A stretch of DNA of 64,000 nucleotides from Knufia peltigerae (taxonomy: Eukaryota > Ascomycota > Eurotiomycetes > Chaetothyriales > Trichomeriaceae): assembly GCA_030247855.1 (NCBI GenBank), contig JAPDRN010000080.1, positions 1 to 64,000 of the forward strand, written 5' to 3'. Position 1 is the first letter of the stretch. Each line of letters starts with the position of its first letter. This document shows, piece after piece, positions 46,494 through 56,208 of this stretch. Position numbers and translations under genes: made by a program. The notes under the pieces are model-generated. The model was not told the DNA's origin, ran no database searches, and saw only the letters and a list, made by a program, of their open reading frames with translations.

Positions 46494-48637
46494 ATGGACT
46501 CGCAGAAGATCCTCCGTGGCGGTCGCATGGTATCGTCAATTTATCAATCTACAAAAAGGACCAAACCGGTGGCTGTTGCTGCTGCTGCTGGTGGTTGGAG
46601 AATGAGTGTTGTTTTACAACAACAACAAGAAGATTGTTATTGTGGTCGTCGTCACCACCACCACTCCCATCATCGTCATCGTCCCAGCGGGTCTGGAATC
46701 ACAACAGTGGACGTCAGTCACATTAGATCTCAATCGACACCGACACGGGTCCCTGGTGCGAGTACGAGTGTCGGTTCTAGACTTATCCGACCTCAAACCG
46801 TGACTGTGGGCGTGAGACAATATTTTACTGCCGCGGACACGAACGCCGTCACACAACCAGAAAACGAAGGAGGTGTTGACAAAGACGACAAGAGAGAGAA
46901 AGTTGTGATATTGGGTAGTGGATGGGCTGGTGTGTTTTTTCCCTCTCCTCTATTCCCCCCTTTTTTTCCCGTTCTTCAAGTGCGTTTCTGTACTCTTGAA
47001 AAGCAACATACATGCTCATTTTTTTCAACTTTGTATCAGGCTTTGTTTTGGCTCATCGCCTCGACCCCAAAAAATATCGTGTCCTCGTGGTTTCTCCCCG
47101 TTCGTACTTTGTCTTCACTCCGTTGTTGAACGACTCGGCCGTCGGTACCCTCGAACCACGCAACGTCCTGGAATCGGTGCGCGGGCGTGAATCTTCGGTC
47201 GATTACATCCAAGCCTGGGCCGACGACCTGGACTTTTCAAACAAGACCGTCACGGTGGAACCGTCCGTGTTGGACCCTGACGTCGGCCACGCCCTGACGG
47301 GCCCGCGCGAGCACAACGAACAAAAGACGCCCGTGGGATTTTTCCGAGAGTCAGACTTTGATAAATCATCACCAAAGCAGCCGTCGTTCCGACTCGGCGG
47401 GACGGGGAAACATCAGGTGCCCACGTTCCCCATCACCTACGACAAACTCGTCATCGCGGTCGGGACGTACAGTCAGACGTTTGGGACTCCAGGGGTCCGA
47501 GAGAACGCGTACTTCCAAAAGGACGTGGGAGACGCGAGGGCCATCCGTAAACGGATCCTGGAACTTTTCGAACTGGCCCGTCTTCCCAACATCCCCGAGG
47601 AGACCAAACGGTGTCTTTTGCATTTCGCCATCGTCGGCGGGGGCCCCACCGGGATGGAGTTCGCGGCTTGCCTGTCCGATCTCATCCGCCAGGACCTGTC
47701 CAAGATCCACCCCGGGTTGATGAAGTACATCCGGATCAGCCTGTACGATGTGGCCCCGAAAGTGTTGCCCATGTTCGACGCCGCCCTGGCCGATTACGCC
47801 GTGAAGCAATACAAGCGGCAGAACATCGACATCAAAACGAGTCACCACGTCGAAGAGCTCCGGCGCGGGTTCCCCGACGACGAGGAGGCGAGACAGAACC
47901 AAGACAGGCAACCGAAAGGGAGAGTGTATACGATTCGGACGAAGGAGGAAGGGGACGTGGGGATTGGCATGTGCGTGTGGAGCACGGGCAACATGAACAA
48001 CCCCATGGTCGCAAAGGCGTTGCACAACGTACGCAAATATCCCGTTCAAAGTGCCGTGATGACGACCCCTCGGGAAGGTGCTGGAGGGGACATGGAGAAT
48101 CCGACTGAACAGCAGTGGATGATCACGCGAGATCCCAAGACCGGCGTGTTGTTGGTTGACGATCATTTTCGAGTGAACCTGAACACACAAACTGCCGGTG
48201 ACGGTGAAGGACGTGGTGGTGGTGAGGCGAAAAAAGCGACCGCCGCCAAAGCATACATGAAGGATGTCTTTGCCTTGGGAGATACGGCCAAGTTGATCTC
48301 TGGTCCATTGCCCGCCACGGCGCAAGTTGCGAACCAAGAGGCCCTGTGGTTGGGTAAGATGTTGAACAAGTTCGACACCGCCGAGGAATTCGGCGAGGCA
48401 AAAGGCTTCACGTTCAGAAACCTCGGCGTGTTCACCTACGTCGGAGGCGCGAAGGCCGTTCTGCAGGGACCCAATACAGACCGAGAGGGTGTCGCGAAGG
48501 GCTTGAAAGGGTGGATCGCCTTTCTGGTCTGGAGAGGTGCGTACTTGACCATGACCTTGAGCTGGAGGAACAAATTCCTCGTTCCCATCCAGTGGTTGGC
48601 GGTCAGAGTGTTTGGTCGGGACATTTCGAGGTTCTAA
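46494..48637 (+). CDS. Alternative (type II) NADH:ubiquinone oxidoreductase
   Basis: Rotenone-insensitive, non-proton-pumping NADH dehydrogenase on the mitochondrial inner membrane; passes electrons from NADH through FAD to ubiquinone. Two exons, 46494-46929 and 47040-48637, with a 110-bp intron (GTGTGT donor, TATCAG acceptor) that splits the FAD-binding motif VVILGSGWAGFVLAHRLD. The product is 677 residues. FAD Rossmann motif near 138-150, YFVFTPLLNDSAVGTLEPR, a second dinucleotide motif IVGGGPTGMEFAACLSDLI near 343-360, the DVFALGDTA FAD site, and the family C-terminus WRGAYLTMTLSWRNKF and GRDISRF. No EF-hand insertion. Of the fungal paralogs it looks closest to the NDE3-like type (inference). 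The first 120 residues are long, with a His/Arg-rich block HHHHSHHRHR before a presequence-like region. The start is uncertain: ATG 46494 has the better context, ATG 46527 would give a cleaner presequence. Confidence 0.87.
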
Positions 48638-49283
48638 AGATGGTGGTGCTCGGTCGGCTTGATGCGAGAGGAAACATGACGCAGGGGACCAGTCATTCTC
48701 TGTTTTCACTGTACAGTACATCTCACTTTTAAAACATGAAGCTTTTGTGTTATTCTGAACCAGAACCAATTGTCTGGTGAACCATGATTGGCCAGCCTCG
48801 TAGTCCCTGCCTCCAACCCCCATAATGCCCCTTTTCGGGTTGCCCAACAACCCCTCACTGAATCGAGGGCTTGCTTTTCTTTCTTTTCCTACTCACCAAG
48901 AAACATTTTCTTGGGGATTCTTACGGAGTGACTCGTTACGGTCAAGTTGTATTTTGAGACATCCCTATTGGTACTCGGCTCTGGGCCGTATAGGTAGTGT
49001 ATTATCGCCGATGGTCGGTCTTTCTAATCGTGTGGTTATAACTCCGTGTGCACCCGCCACCACAATATATAAAATGATCGCATGGACCGCACACTTCCTC
49101 GTCTGGAGTTGTGTTCGACACAAGGTCTTTGTGACTCCGCTCTTTGATAAATCCCAAGTCAAATACATCTGTTATTCATTCAGTAGTATACATCCCAATT
49201 TGATCACACGATTCATTGATCTTGATTGATCATTCCAACCGAGAGTAGCGATATTCTTTCGGTCTTTGAAAAGTTGCAAAACA
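48638..49283. other. Intergenic region
   Basis: About 650 bp between the NADH dehydrogenase and the SnoaL-like gene; 3' flank and promoter. Nothing further recognised. Confidence 0.45.
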
Positions 49284-49742
49284 ATGCCACCACCAACGCG
49301 TGCCCAACTCCTGGCCACGGTCGACAGGTTCTTCGACGCGTACAAAGTTTTTACAATGGACGCCATCCTCGCCGTCCGAAGTCCGACTTGCATCCACCAC
49401 ACTGGTCCCAAATCTCACGGAGACATGCACTTGAACAACACCCAATTCGTGGAGTTTATGGGTCCCATGCTCGGCGTCTTTCGAAACTTCAAATTGTTCG
49501 TCGCCGACGAGAAAGAAACCATGGTCGACGTCGAAAAACGCAAAGTCTTTTTGCACCTGCAGTGCCACGCGGAGACGGACGCGGGCCCCTACGAGAACGA
49601 TTACCATTGGATCTTGACAATGAACGAGACCGGGGATTTGATCGACGACATAATCGAATGGGTCGACAGTGCGTACCTGAATGACTTTATTGCGAGACAG
49701 GAGAGTAGCAAGAAGCAGTCGGCAGAAGCGACGACGTCGTAG
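49284..49742 (+). CDS. SnoaL-like (NTF2-fold) protein
   Basis: Single exon, 152 residues, starting at ATG 49284 in the context AAACAATGCC. Size and pattern fit the NTF2-like SnoaL family. It has an N-terminal helix TRAQLLATVDRFFDAYKVFTMDAILAV (read in parts, about 5-31), a conserved CIHHTGPKS turn, a central NNTQFVEFMGPMLGVFRNF helix, and C-terminal strands ending DYHWILTMNETGDLIDDIIEWVDSAY. Such proteins form a cone-shaped pocket. In fungi they are common near secondary-metabolite genes, where some act as cyclases, but many have no known role. No biosynthetic gene is nearby here. The family assignment is from pattern only; the activity is unknown. Confidence 0.75.
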   Translation: MPPPTRAQLLATVDRFFDAYKVFTMDAILAVRSPTCIHHTGPKSHGDMHLNNTQFVEFMGPMLGVFRNFKLFVADEKETMVDVEKRKVFLHLQCHAETDAGPYENDYHWILTMNETGDLIDDIIEWVDSAYLNDFIARQESSKKQSAEATTS

Positions 49743-50212
49743 GGGTTTCGATGCTGCCACGAGGGAGGGACGGTAGTGCGACGAGTTTGATACTCGGAGG
49801 TTGTTGTTATCACTTGGGGGGCCTGTATTTATTGGCAATGAGGAGCCGAGTAGGTGGTCGTGGTTGAACCCTGTATACAAACCCGTTGAATTGGACAATG
49901 GGCGAGTTTTGGGATGTCAGTGGCATTCTTTCTGTCTTGGAAGAAAAGAATGAGGGCAAATGGTGGAAAGTGTGAACGAGGTTGCCTTCCCAAACTCTCG
50001 TGAAAGGTGCAAAGTCTTTCTGAATTCCTTCTGCAGGCAGCAACTCATAAGTGCGAAACTTCACTTCACTGCACGCCAAAAGATGGCCATGTATTTCTGC
50101 CTCGTTCTGATTATCTCTGTGCGTTTCTGATTTCGTCTTGTCAACACACCATCTCACTTCATCCTCAAGTCGACTTGGCTCTCACTCCTGCGCGCAGGAC
50201 AACCAATACCTT
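49743..50212. other. Intergenic region
   Basis: 470 bp, probably the promoter and leader of the F-box-like gene. Nothing else recognised. Confidence 0.45.
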
Positions 50213-51166
50213 ATGAATCCCTCACCTGACGAAAGAAGCACGGTAGTGCCGACCGACAGCACCGTCCTTGAGAACACCACACAACAACATATCCATGACA
50301 TTGAAGGAGATCAAATTTACGTTTGTTCTTCGCCACACCCAGACGTTGCACTCGAAGCTCATCCTTTCATATTGGCTTCCGAGGACTGTGAATACCAATC
50401 AGAACTACCTGAGCTCGAATCTGACGACGAAGAGATGCCAGGCCAGTCCGGTCCAACCTTCCTCACCCTACCTCTCGAAATAAGAACAGAGATCTACCGC
50501 TACTTCAGTAACCCAGAGTGCGAGGCTGTGCGCAAGACCAGAGATTCACTGTTGATGCTCTCTCGCCGGGTGTCAATCGAATGCTCACCTATGTTCTTTC
50601 GCGAGATGACGTTCAGAATGCACAGCAAAGTTTGGCGGGGGGCCAACGTGAAAGATTTCGAAGAAGAATTTCTGGAGCATTTGCCAGCATACAAGTTGCA
50701 TAACATTCGCAAGCTGATATATTATACTGATGGGGCCCTGCCCTTCGGCACTAGTCACAATTCTCGTCACTTGAGGGTCCTCCGGCGCATCTTACTCAAG
50801 TACAATGGTCTTTTCAAGTCTCTGGAAGAGATCGCAATCGCAACGGCACATCGACTCGACTTCGAAGAATTGCCCGAAGGCATTGATCCGTTGAATGATG
50901 GCGACGCCGACAAGATGTGGAGACATATTTGCCTGTTGGAACCAAGTTGGAAGGCAGCTGAAGGTGGTCTCATCCAAAACAATTGCCTATTGCAAGACTG
51001 GCAGATCAAGAGGGAAATGGCCACAGACGGCAATTATGTTTACACTGAATTCGTTCCTCCTGATGAACTGGGAATTGTTGAAAGAGTATTCTTTAAAAGG
51101 CCAGAAGTTTTTTTCATCAGGAGCACCTACAGCAGACCCAACAACGGCCAGACATCTACCTCATGA
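50213..51166 (+). CDS. F-box-like hypothetical protein
   Basis: Single-exon 317-residue protein starting at ATG 50213; the frame is open 25 codons further upstream from a non-ATG codon. An acidic, disordered N-terminus (1-80, including ELPELESDDEEMPG) leads into FLTLPLEIRTEIYRYF at about 83-98. This is the LP-x-E-[IL]-R-x-x-IY pattern of the many fungal F-box-like or 2EXR-type proteins that begin with this helix. The next helices, LLMLSRRVSIECSPMFFREM, match the second half of that pattern (the chain in which an earlier LL-x-x-[CS]-R is followed by E-x-x-P-x-[FL][FY]). The C-terminal half is unrecognised. These proteins form a large expanded family of mostly unknown function in Pezizomycotina. 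A real gene is likely; its function is unknown. Confidence 0.7.
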   Translation: MNPSPDERSTVVPTDSTVLENTTQQHIHDIEGDQIYVCSSPHPDVALEAHPFILASEDCEYQSELPELESDDEEMPGQSGPTFLTLPLEIRTEIYRYFSNPECEAVRKTRDSLLMLSRRVSIECSPMFFREMTFRMHSKVWRGANVKDFEEEFLEHLPAYKLHNIRKLIYYTDGALPFGTSHNSRHLRVLRRILLKYNGLFKSLEEIAIATAHRLDFEELPEGIDPLNDGDADKMWRHICLLEPSWKAAEGGLIQNNCLLQDWQIKREMATDGNYVYTEFVPPDELGIVERVFFKRPEVFFIRSTYSRPNNGQTSTS

Positions 51167-53655
51167 GGACCGGTTCGGACCGCAACAGCCGAAATCATCT
51201 AAATGAGTTGTCAGGGACCGGAACCTAGAGACTCTGAATGTGCCAAAGAGATATCTGGACGACTGGTGATTGAAATGACGAGACTTTCGGCAAGTCAGAG
51301 ATACGCTGATGGTCTGGAATGATTTACTGTTGAGCTGAAGAGAAAAGACGAGATTTTGATCCAATGAAAGGCGTATGGAAGGATCCAAGACGTGGTGATT
51401 GCTTATCGTTTACACCACAAAGGTGAACAATTGAACCACAACTGCTGTCGGTAACCGGGCTTTCTGGAAGACATACAGAAAATGCAAGATATTCTCTTCA
51501 TCATCTCTTCCGATCCACGATTTTGATAGATTTCGTGTGGCGCAGGGGTGGTCTTGTTCGTTCTGGCATTTGCTCGTACCGATCTCGTCCAAAGTGAAGG
51601 GGATCCATGGTAATCATGCCGTGCCTTGTCTGGATACTGTCGAGGCAATGCGCTTAGAGTACCACTTGTCCTCGGGCTTTGCACGTAGTCAAAATTCATG
51701 ATGGTAACATCATAGAGTCGTAGACTGGGTGGGGAATCCATTGGTTCCTGCACGCGCTGGTAGTCTCAGCATCCTTACTCGGACTGTATCGTTATAGCGA
51801 AGTTATATTCCCGACCTGGAAACCTCCATGGTATGAGTAATTCGTCCTTTTCTCAATGCTGGTACAAATGCTCCGCGTCCTCCAAGAAATTCCGTCCCTG
51901 GCAAAGGGGTCTAGTTAGTTAGATGATGGGATCCGCCGAGAGAGAGAGAGAGACAAAAGCTCAAACCCGTACCATGACCGCTCGTGACCAAGTCAACATT
52001 GAATCACTCACATATGCGCCACCATCCGAATTGACAGTTGGGCAATTTGGGTGCGTAAATTTTATCATACCGAAACGGCCTCTTCTGACATGGGCTCGGT
52101 TTGTGGTTGGGTCAGACGGGATCGCCATTCATTCTCTCTGCCTCCCCACGGATATTGATTTGTGAAATGTTTCATGGGATGCGAAATATAAGTTCTGAAG
52201 TTGCTGTTTGTAGAAACAGTAAAAAAAAAGGGGGAAGATTTAGTCTTCCTTCAGGTTCGACGAGATGGCGCGAGGAAGGGGCCCCGGCTGTCGCGCGGCC
52301 TTGTATGTCACTTTCCAACTTTGCAGAGGGACCTCTTCGACTCGGTCGAGCCGCCGTCGGATGTTGAAGTCACAGAGAACCCATACGTTCTTGCGCTCCG
52401 AGGTGTCGAAGTCGGAGGGAAGGTGTATGAAGTCGGTGGTATAAGTGAACGGCCTCCCCAGGTGACGAATTGCAAAGTCATTTGCGACCTTTTTGGCACG
52501 CTCGGTGGGTTGCGTGGGTACGTCGAGGGTCTGATAGCGAAGGGCAACTCGCAGTTCACCTTCTGGGCACACCCGTTCGGACATTGCGCCATATGAGCAC
52601 CGTGGCGAGAAAGGAGGACAGAATGCGTCGGTTACCGTACGGAGAGGTTGGGTGAGGGTAGCCCGCCGAGGTTACACAAGACGTCACCGGGGGGGTGGGG
52701 GGTCAGTCCCTTTCTCGGAGTTTCCCTAGACTCGAGAACTCCTCTCCAGGGAATACCTCCGGACGATCTACGACCTATCGTTCTCTCATCAGGGGTCAGG
52801 TGTTACTTCCGTCCCACTGTAAACTACAGCTCAAAATTTCAGAGTAAAGCCGATGCAAAACTTCGCGGCGGGAAAACATGTCCCTGCTTCATCGACACGA
52901 TCGTGGCCCCGTACAAGTAGGGCAGCGTCCTAGCACTTATTTCACGACGATTGTATCTTTGGCTACAGTCAACCTCAAGGTTGGTATTCAGCCAACATAC
53001 CCTTGACACGGTGATGATGGCCGACATACAGTCAGAGTCAGGGCGGCGAATGACCGCCGCAACTTTGACATTCTCCGTCATGATCTTCATCTGGATATCG
53101 GACGCGTTCACGTGGAGGTGGACATGTCGCATTGTTTTGGATGGCTTGTTGGCTTCTTCGTATGTCCGGGTCGTAGTAGTGGCCACATCCTCTTACGTGC
53201 ACATGAGCGTCCTCACACATATCGCAAAGACGGTATGACATTCAGCGTAAGAAGATGAGATCGGTCTGGTAATGGTCGTTGCGTAAATCGATAAAGAGTC
53301 AATTAGCGAAAAAAAGAATGTAAGACAATGTCGGAAATACTGACCTGCCAAAAGAAGGAATAATTTATAAAAAGCCAACAGGACAAAAGGATGACAAGGA
53401 TATCTCGTCCGTGGTGCTGGTGGAGATGTCCTTTTATCAGCACCTATGGACTTTTTATCGGAGCGGGGTAGGGTGTTTGATCAGGACATGTTATGTACAA
53501 GGTATAGGTAGGGTATATGTGTCAATCTGTAAGGAACAAGGAGGAGTTCTTTGAGAAGCACACCAGCATATGCACCGCTAGGAACTCGTGAGACCTCTTC
53601 AAAAAGATCTTCTCTTTACAGTATAAGTATCACATTGCGTGCCAAAATCATCACC
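51167..53655. other. Intergenic region, 2.5 kb, no supported gene
   Basis: No gene I can support. The stretch 52240-52600 is GC-rich, with open frames of about 115-130 codons on both strands. The plus-strand frame has a faint resemblance to the back half of heterokaryon-incompatibility (HET) proteins (YVLALRGVEVGGKVYEVGG), too weak to call. A short GA tract lies at about 51941-51954 and a G-rich tract near 52688-52703. Confidence 0.4.
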
Positions 53656-55630
53656 ATGGGTTGGGAAGAGATCGCTGCCGATAAGAGGAAACGCATCGAA
53701 GAATCGATCCCAAAAGAATGGCGGGTCCAAGTCAAGGATCAGGATGGTTCATTCATGGACATACCAGCCAGCAGTGGCCTATTGACTGCCGATGAGCTCA
53801 ACATTACCAATTCATCGGGGGTCGACCTCGTGTCGAAACTGGCTGCAGGACAGTTGAAGTCTGTGGATGTGACGTTGGCCTTTTGCAAACGTGCCGCTCT
53901 GGCACATCAAGCCGTGAGTAACGACAAGGTGTCCTCGTGTTTTGTCGTTTTCGCAAAGAAGTATCAGCACTGACGAAAAAATAACCAGCTTAATCTTGCT
54001 CTGGAGTTCTTCCCAGAAATGGCTCTCGCCCAGGCCAAAGAGCTGGACAAGTATTACGAGGAGCACAAGAAGCCAGTCGGTCCTCTACATGGCCTGCCAA
54101 TCTCCTTGAAAGACCAGCTCAGAGTCAAGGGGCTCGAGACGTCGATGGGTTACGTTGCTTGGCTTGGCAAATTCGATCGAGAGGATTCCGTGCTGACAGC
54201 GTTGCTCCGCAAGGCCGGAGCGGTATTCTACATCAAGACGAGTGTCCCACAAAGTCTGATGGTCTGCGAGACAGTGAACAACATCATCGGAAGGACACTC
54301 AATCCTCGTAACAAAAATTGGTCATGTGGCGGCAGTTCTGGAGGTGAAGGCGCCAACATTGGCTTCCGAGGCGGCATCATCGGCGTGGGAACGGATATTG
54401 GTGAGAGACAAGCCGCGTATCAAGAAGATCAGCGTTACTGATGCGTTTCACAGGTGGCTCGATTCGTGTCCCATCTGCATTCAACTATCTGTATGGAATT
54501 CGGCCTAGCCATGGTCGAATGCCGTACGCGAAGATGGCCAATAGCATGGAAGGTCAAGAGACTGTGCATAGTGTCGTTGGACCACTGGCCCACTCAGTTC
54601 CCGGTAAACAGCCCCTTCTGTGATGCTCATGAAAAGGCTGACGATTGTGGTAGACCTGAAACTCTTTGTGACCTCCGTTCTTCACGAGGAGCCCTGGAAG
54701 TATGATTCAAAGGTTATCCCAATGCCTTGGAGACAGGCAGAAGAGGATATCATTGAAACCAAAATCTCGAGTGGAGGTTTGACTCTGGGATTCTATAATT
54801 GCGATGGAAATGTTAGTAACTGGGCCGACATGAAAGAGGCGTTGTTGACCATCAATAGGTACTTCCACATCCTCCTATCCTTCGTGGGGTGGAGATGGTC
54901 GTGTCTGCACTGAAAAACAAAGGTCACACTGTTGTGCCATGGAAGCCGTACAAACAAGACTTTGGTGTTGACTTGATCAACAAGATATATGCTTCGGACG
55001 GAGGCTTTGTCAGTCAGAGATATCCTCAAGTGGGGTCTGGGCTAATTTTTTCGAGCAGGATGTCTTCTCGGATCTCAAGGAGTCTGGAGAACCAGCCATC
55101 CCTAATTTCCAAGATCTCATTAATCCATCGCTGCCGAAGATGGACATGAATGAAATCTGGGAAGTGCAACGTCAGAAATGGGCATGGCAAGGCGAATATC
55201 TTGAGCAGTGGAGGCTACGTGAAGCAGAGCTGGGCAAGGAAATCGATGCTTTCATCGCTCCGATCACGCCTACAGCAGCCATTCGCCATAACCAGTTCAA
55301 GTATTATGGCTACGCCAGCGCCATAAACCTTCTCGACTGGACCAGTGTGGTCGTGCCGGTGACATTTGCAGACAAGGCGAAGGACAAGAAGCTGACTGAC
55401 TTCAAACCGTTGTCTGACATTGATGGAATTGTACAAGCCGAGTGTAAGTCACCAGTCCTGATCGATAGCTGATAAGAAGCTGTGGCTGATGATGCATTGC
55501 AGATGACCCGGAAGCGTATCACGGGGCTCCAGTTGCCGTACAGATTGTGGGCAGAAGACTCAGCGAGGAGAGAACGCTTGCTATTGCCAAGGAAATTGGC
55601 AAGTTATTGGGCAATGAGATTACTCCGTAG
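53656..55630 (+). CDS. Amidase-signature enzyme, fungal acetamidase (AmdS) type
   Basis: Hydrolyses a carboxamide to acid and ammonia, a typical nitrogen-scavenging function. Seven exons: 53656-53913, 53989-54400, 54454-54603, 54654-54811, 54859-55008, 55059-55443 and 55503-55630, for 546 residues, the length of fungal acetamidases. The Ser-cisSer-Lys triad is intact: K127 in PISLKDQ, S202/S203 in CGGSSGGEGA, and nucleophile S226 in GTDIGGSIRVPS; the last motif is rebuilt across intron 2. Further family landmarks cross introns correctly: GPLAHSVPDLKLF, FYNCDGNVLPHPPILRGVE, YASDGGFDVFSDL and VQAEYDPEAYHGAPVAVQ. Donors are mostly standard; intron 4 uses GTTAGT and intron 5 the rarer GTCAGT. The stop codon lies inside a TACTCCGTAG motif, so the last residues (EITP) come from the dispersed 9-mer. 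The substrate is unknown. Confidence 0.92.
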
Positions 55631-56208
55631 TATGTATGTTATTGAATGTTCGTAGGCCCTCGTGGTCGACAAGAAAAGTTGTTGAGATCAGATTCTGATT
55701 ACTCCGTATGGACATCATCCATCTGGTGTAATGTAATGCCTTGGAAGAGTCGGAGACATTTGGATCCGAACCCCCAATAATACTCCGTAGCTCGTATTCG
55801 TAAAGGGCTCTCGCTCCGGCCCCCGGTTCACGCGCAGGTTCAGGTTCAGGTTCTGGCTCATGCTTGGACTCTTCCACGCCAAATACTTCTCGATCAATCG
55901 CATCAAATCACTGGTCAACGAGCGGGATTTCACCAGTTTCTCAACCCACGTTCCCATCTTCCTGCCTTCCCTCGTCATCCTGCAGCTGTTCCAAGATTGG
56001 CATCCTACACGAGAGAAAAAGACCCTCTTACCAGCTCCCAAGGGGACTTCTATCCTCTGCAAGTTGGCCAGATTCCCCAACTGTGCGCCCTCGATACTTT
56101 CTGGACGCGTCACTTGAAAGAAGTTGACGACGATGTTGCGACAACGTCCATAGTCGTCCTTCCCGCATATGACGGCACCTCTCCTCGTTTCCCTCATCAT
56201 CCGTCGCC
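55631..56208. other. Intergenic region upstream of EFR3
   Basis: 580 bp with two further TACTCCGTA copies (55700, 55781) shortly after the amidase stop codon, then CT-rich sequence leading to EFR3. Short open frames here are not convincing. Confidence 0.45.

Noticed and set aside
47369..48850. 493-codon open frame on the minus strand opposite the alternative NADH dehydrogenase
   Set aside because: It mirrors a GC-rich, strongly coding plus-strand exon with conserved motifs; its own translation shows no family pattern.
52201..52596. Possible heterokaryon-incompatibility (HET) protein fragment
   Set aside because: Only a short stretch (YVLALRGVEVGG) resembles the family; no conserved HET-domain block is visible, and the opposite strand is equally open.
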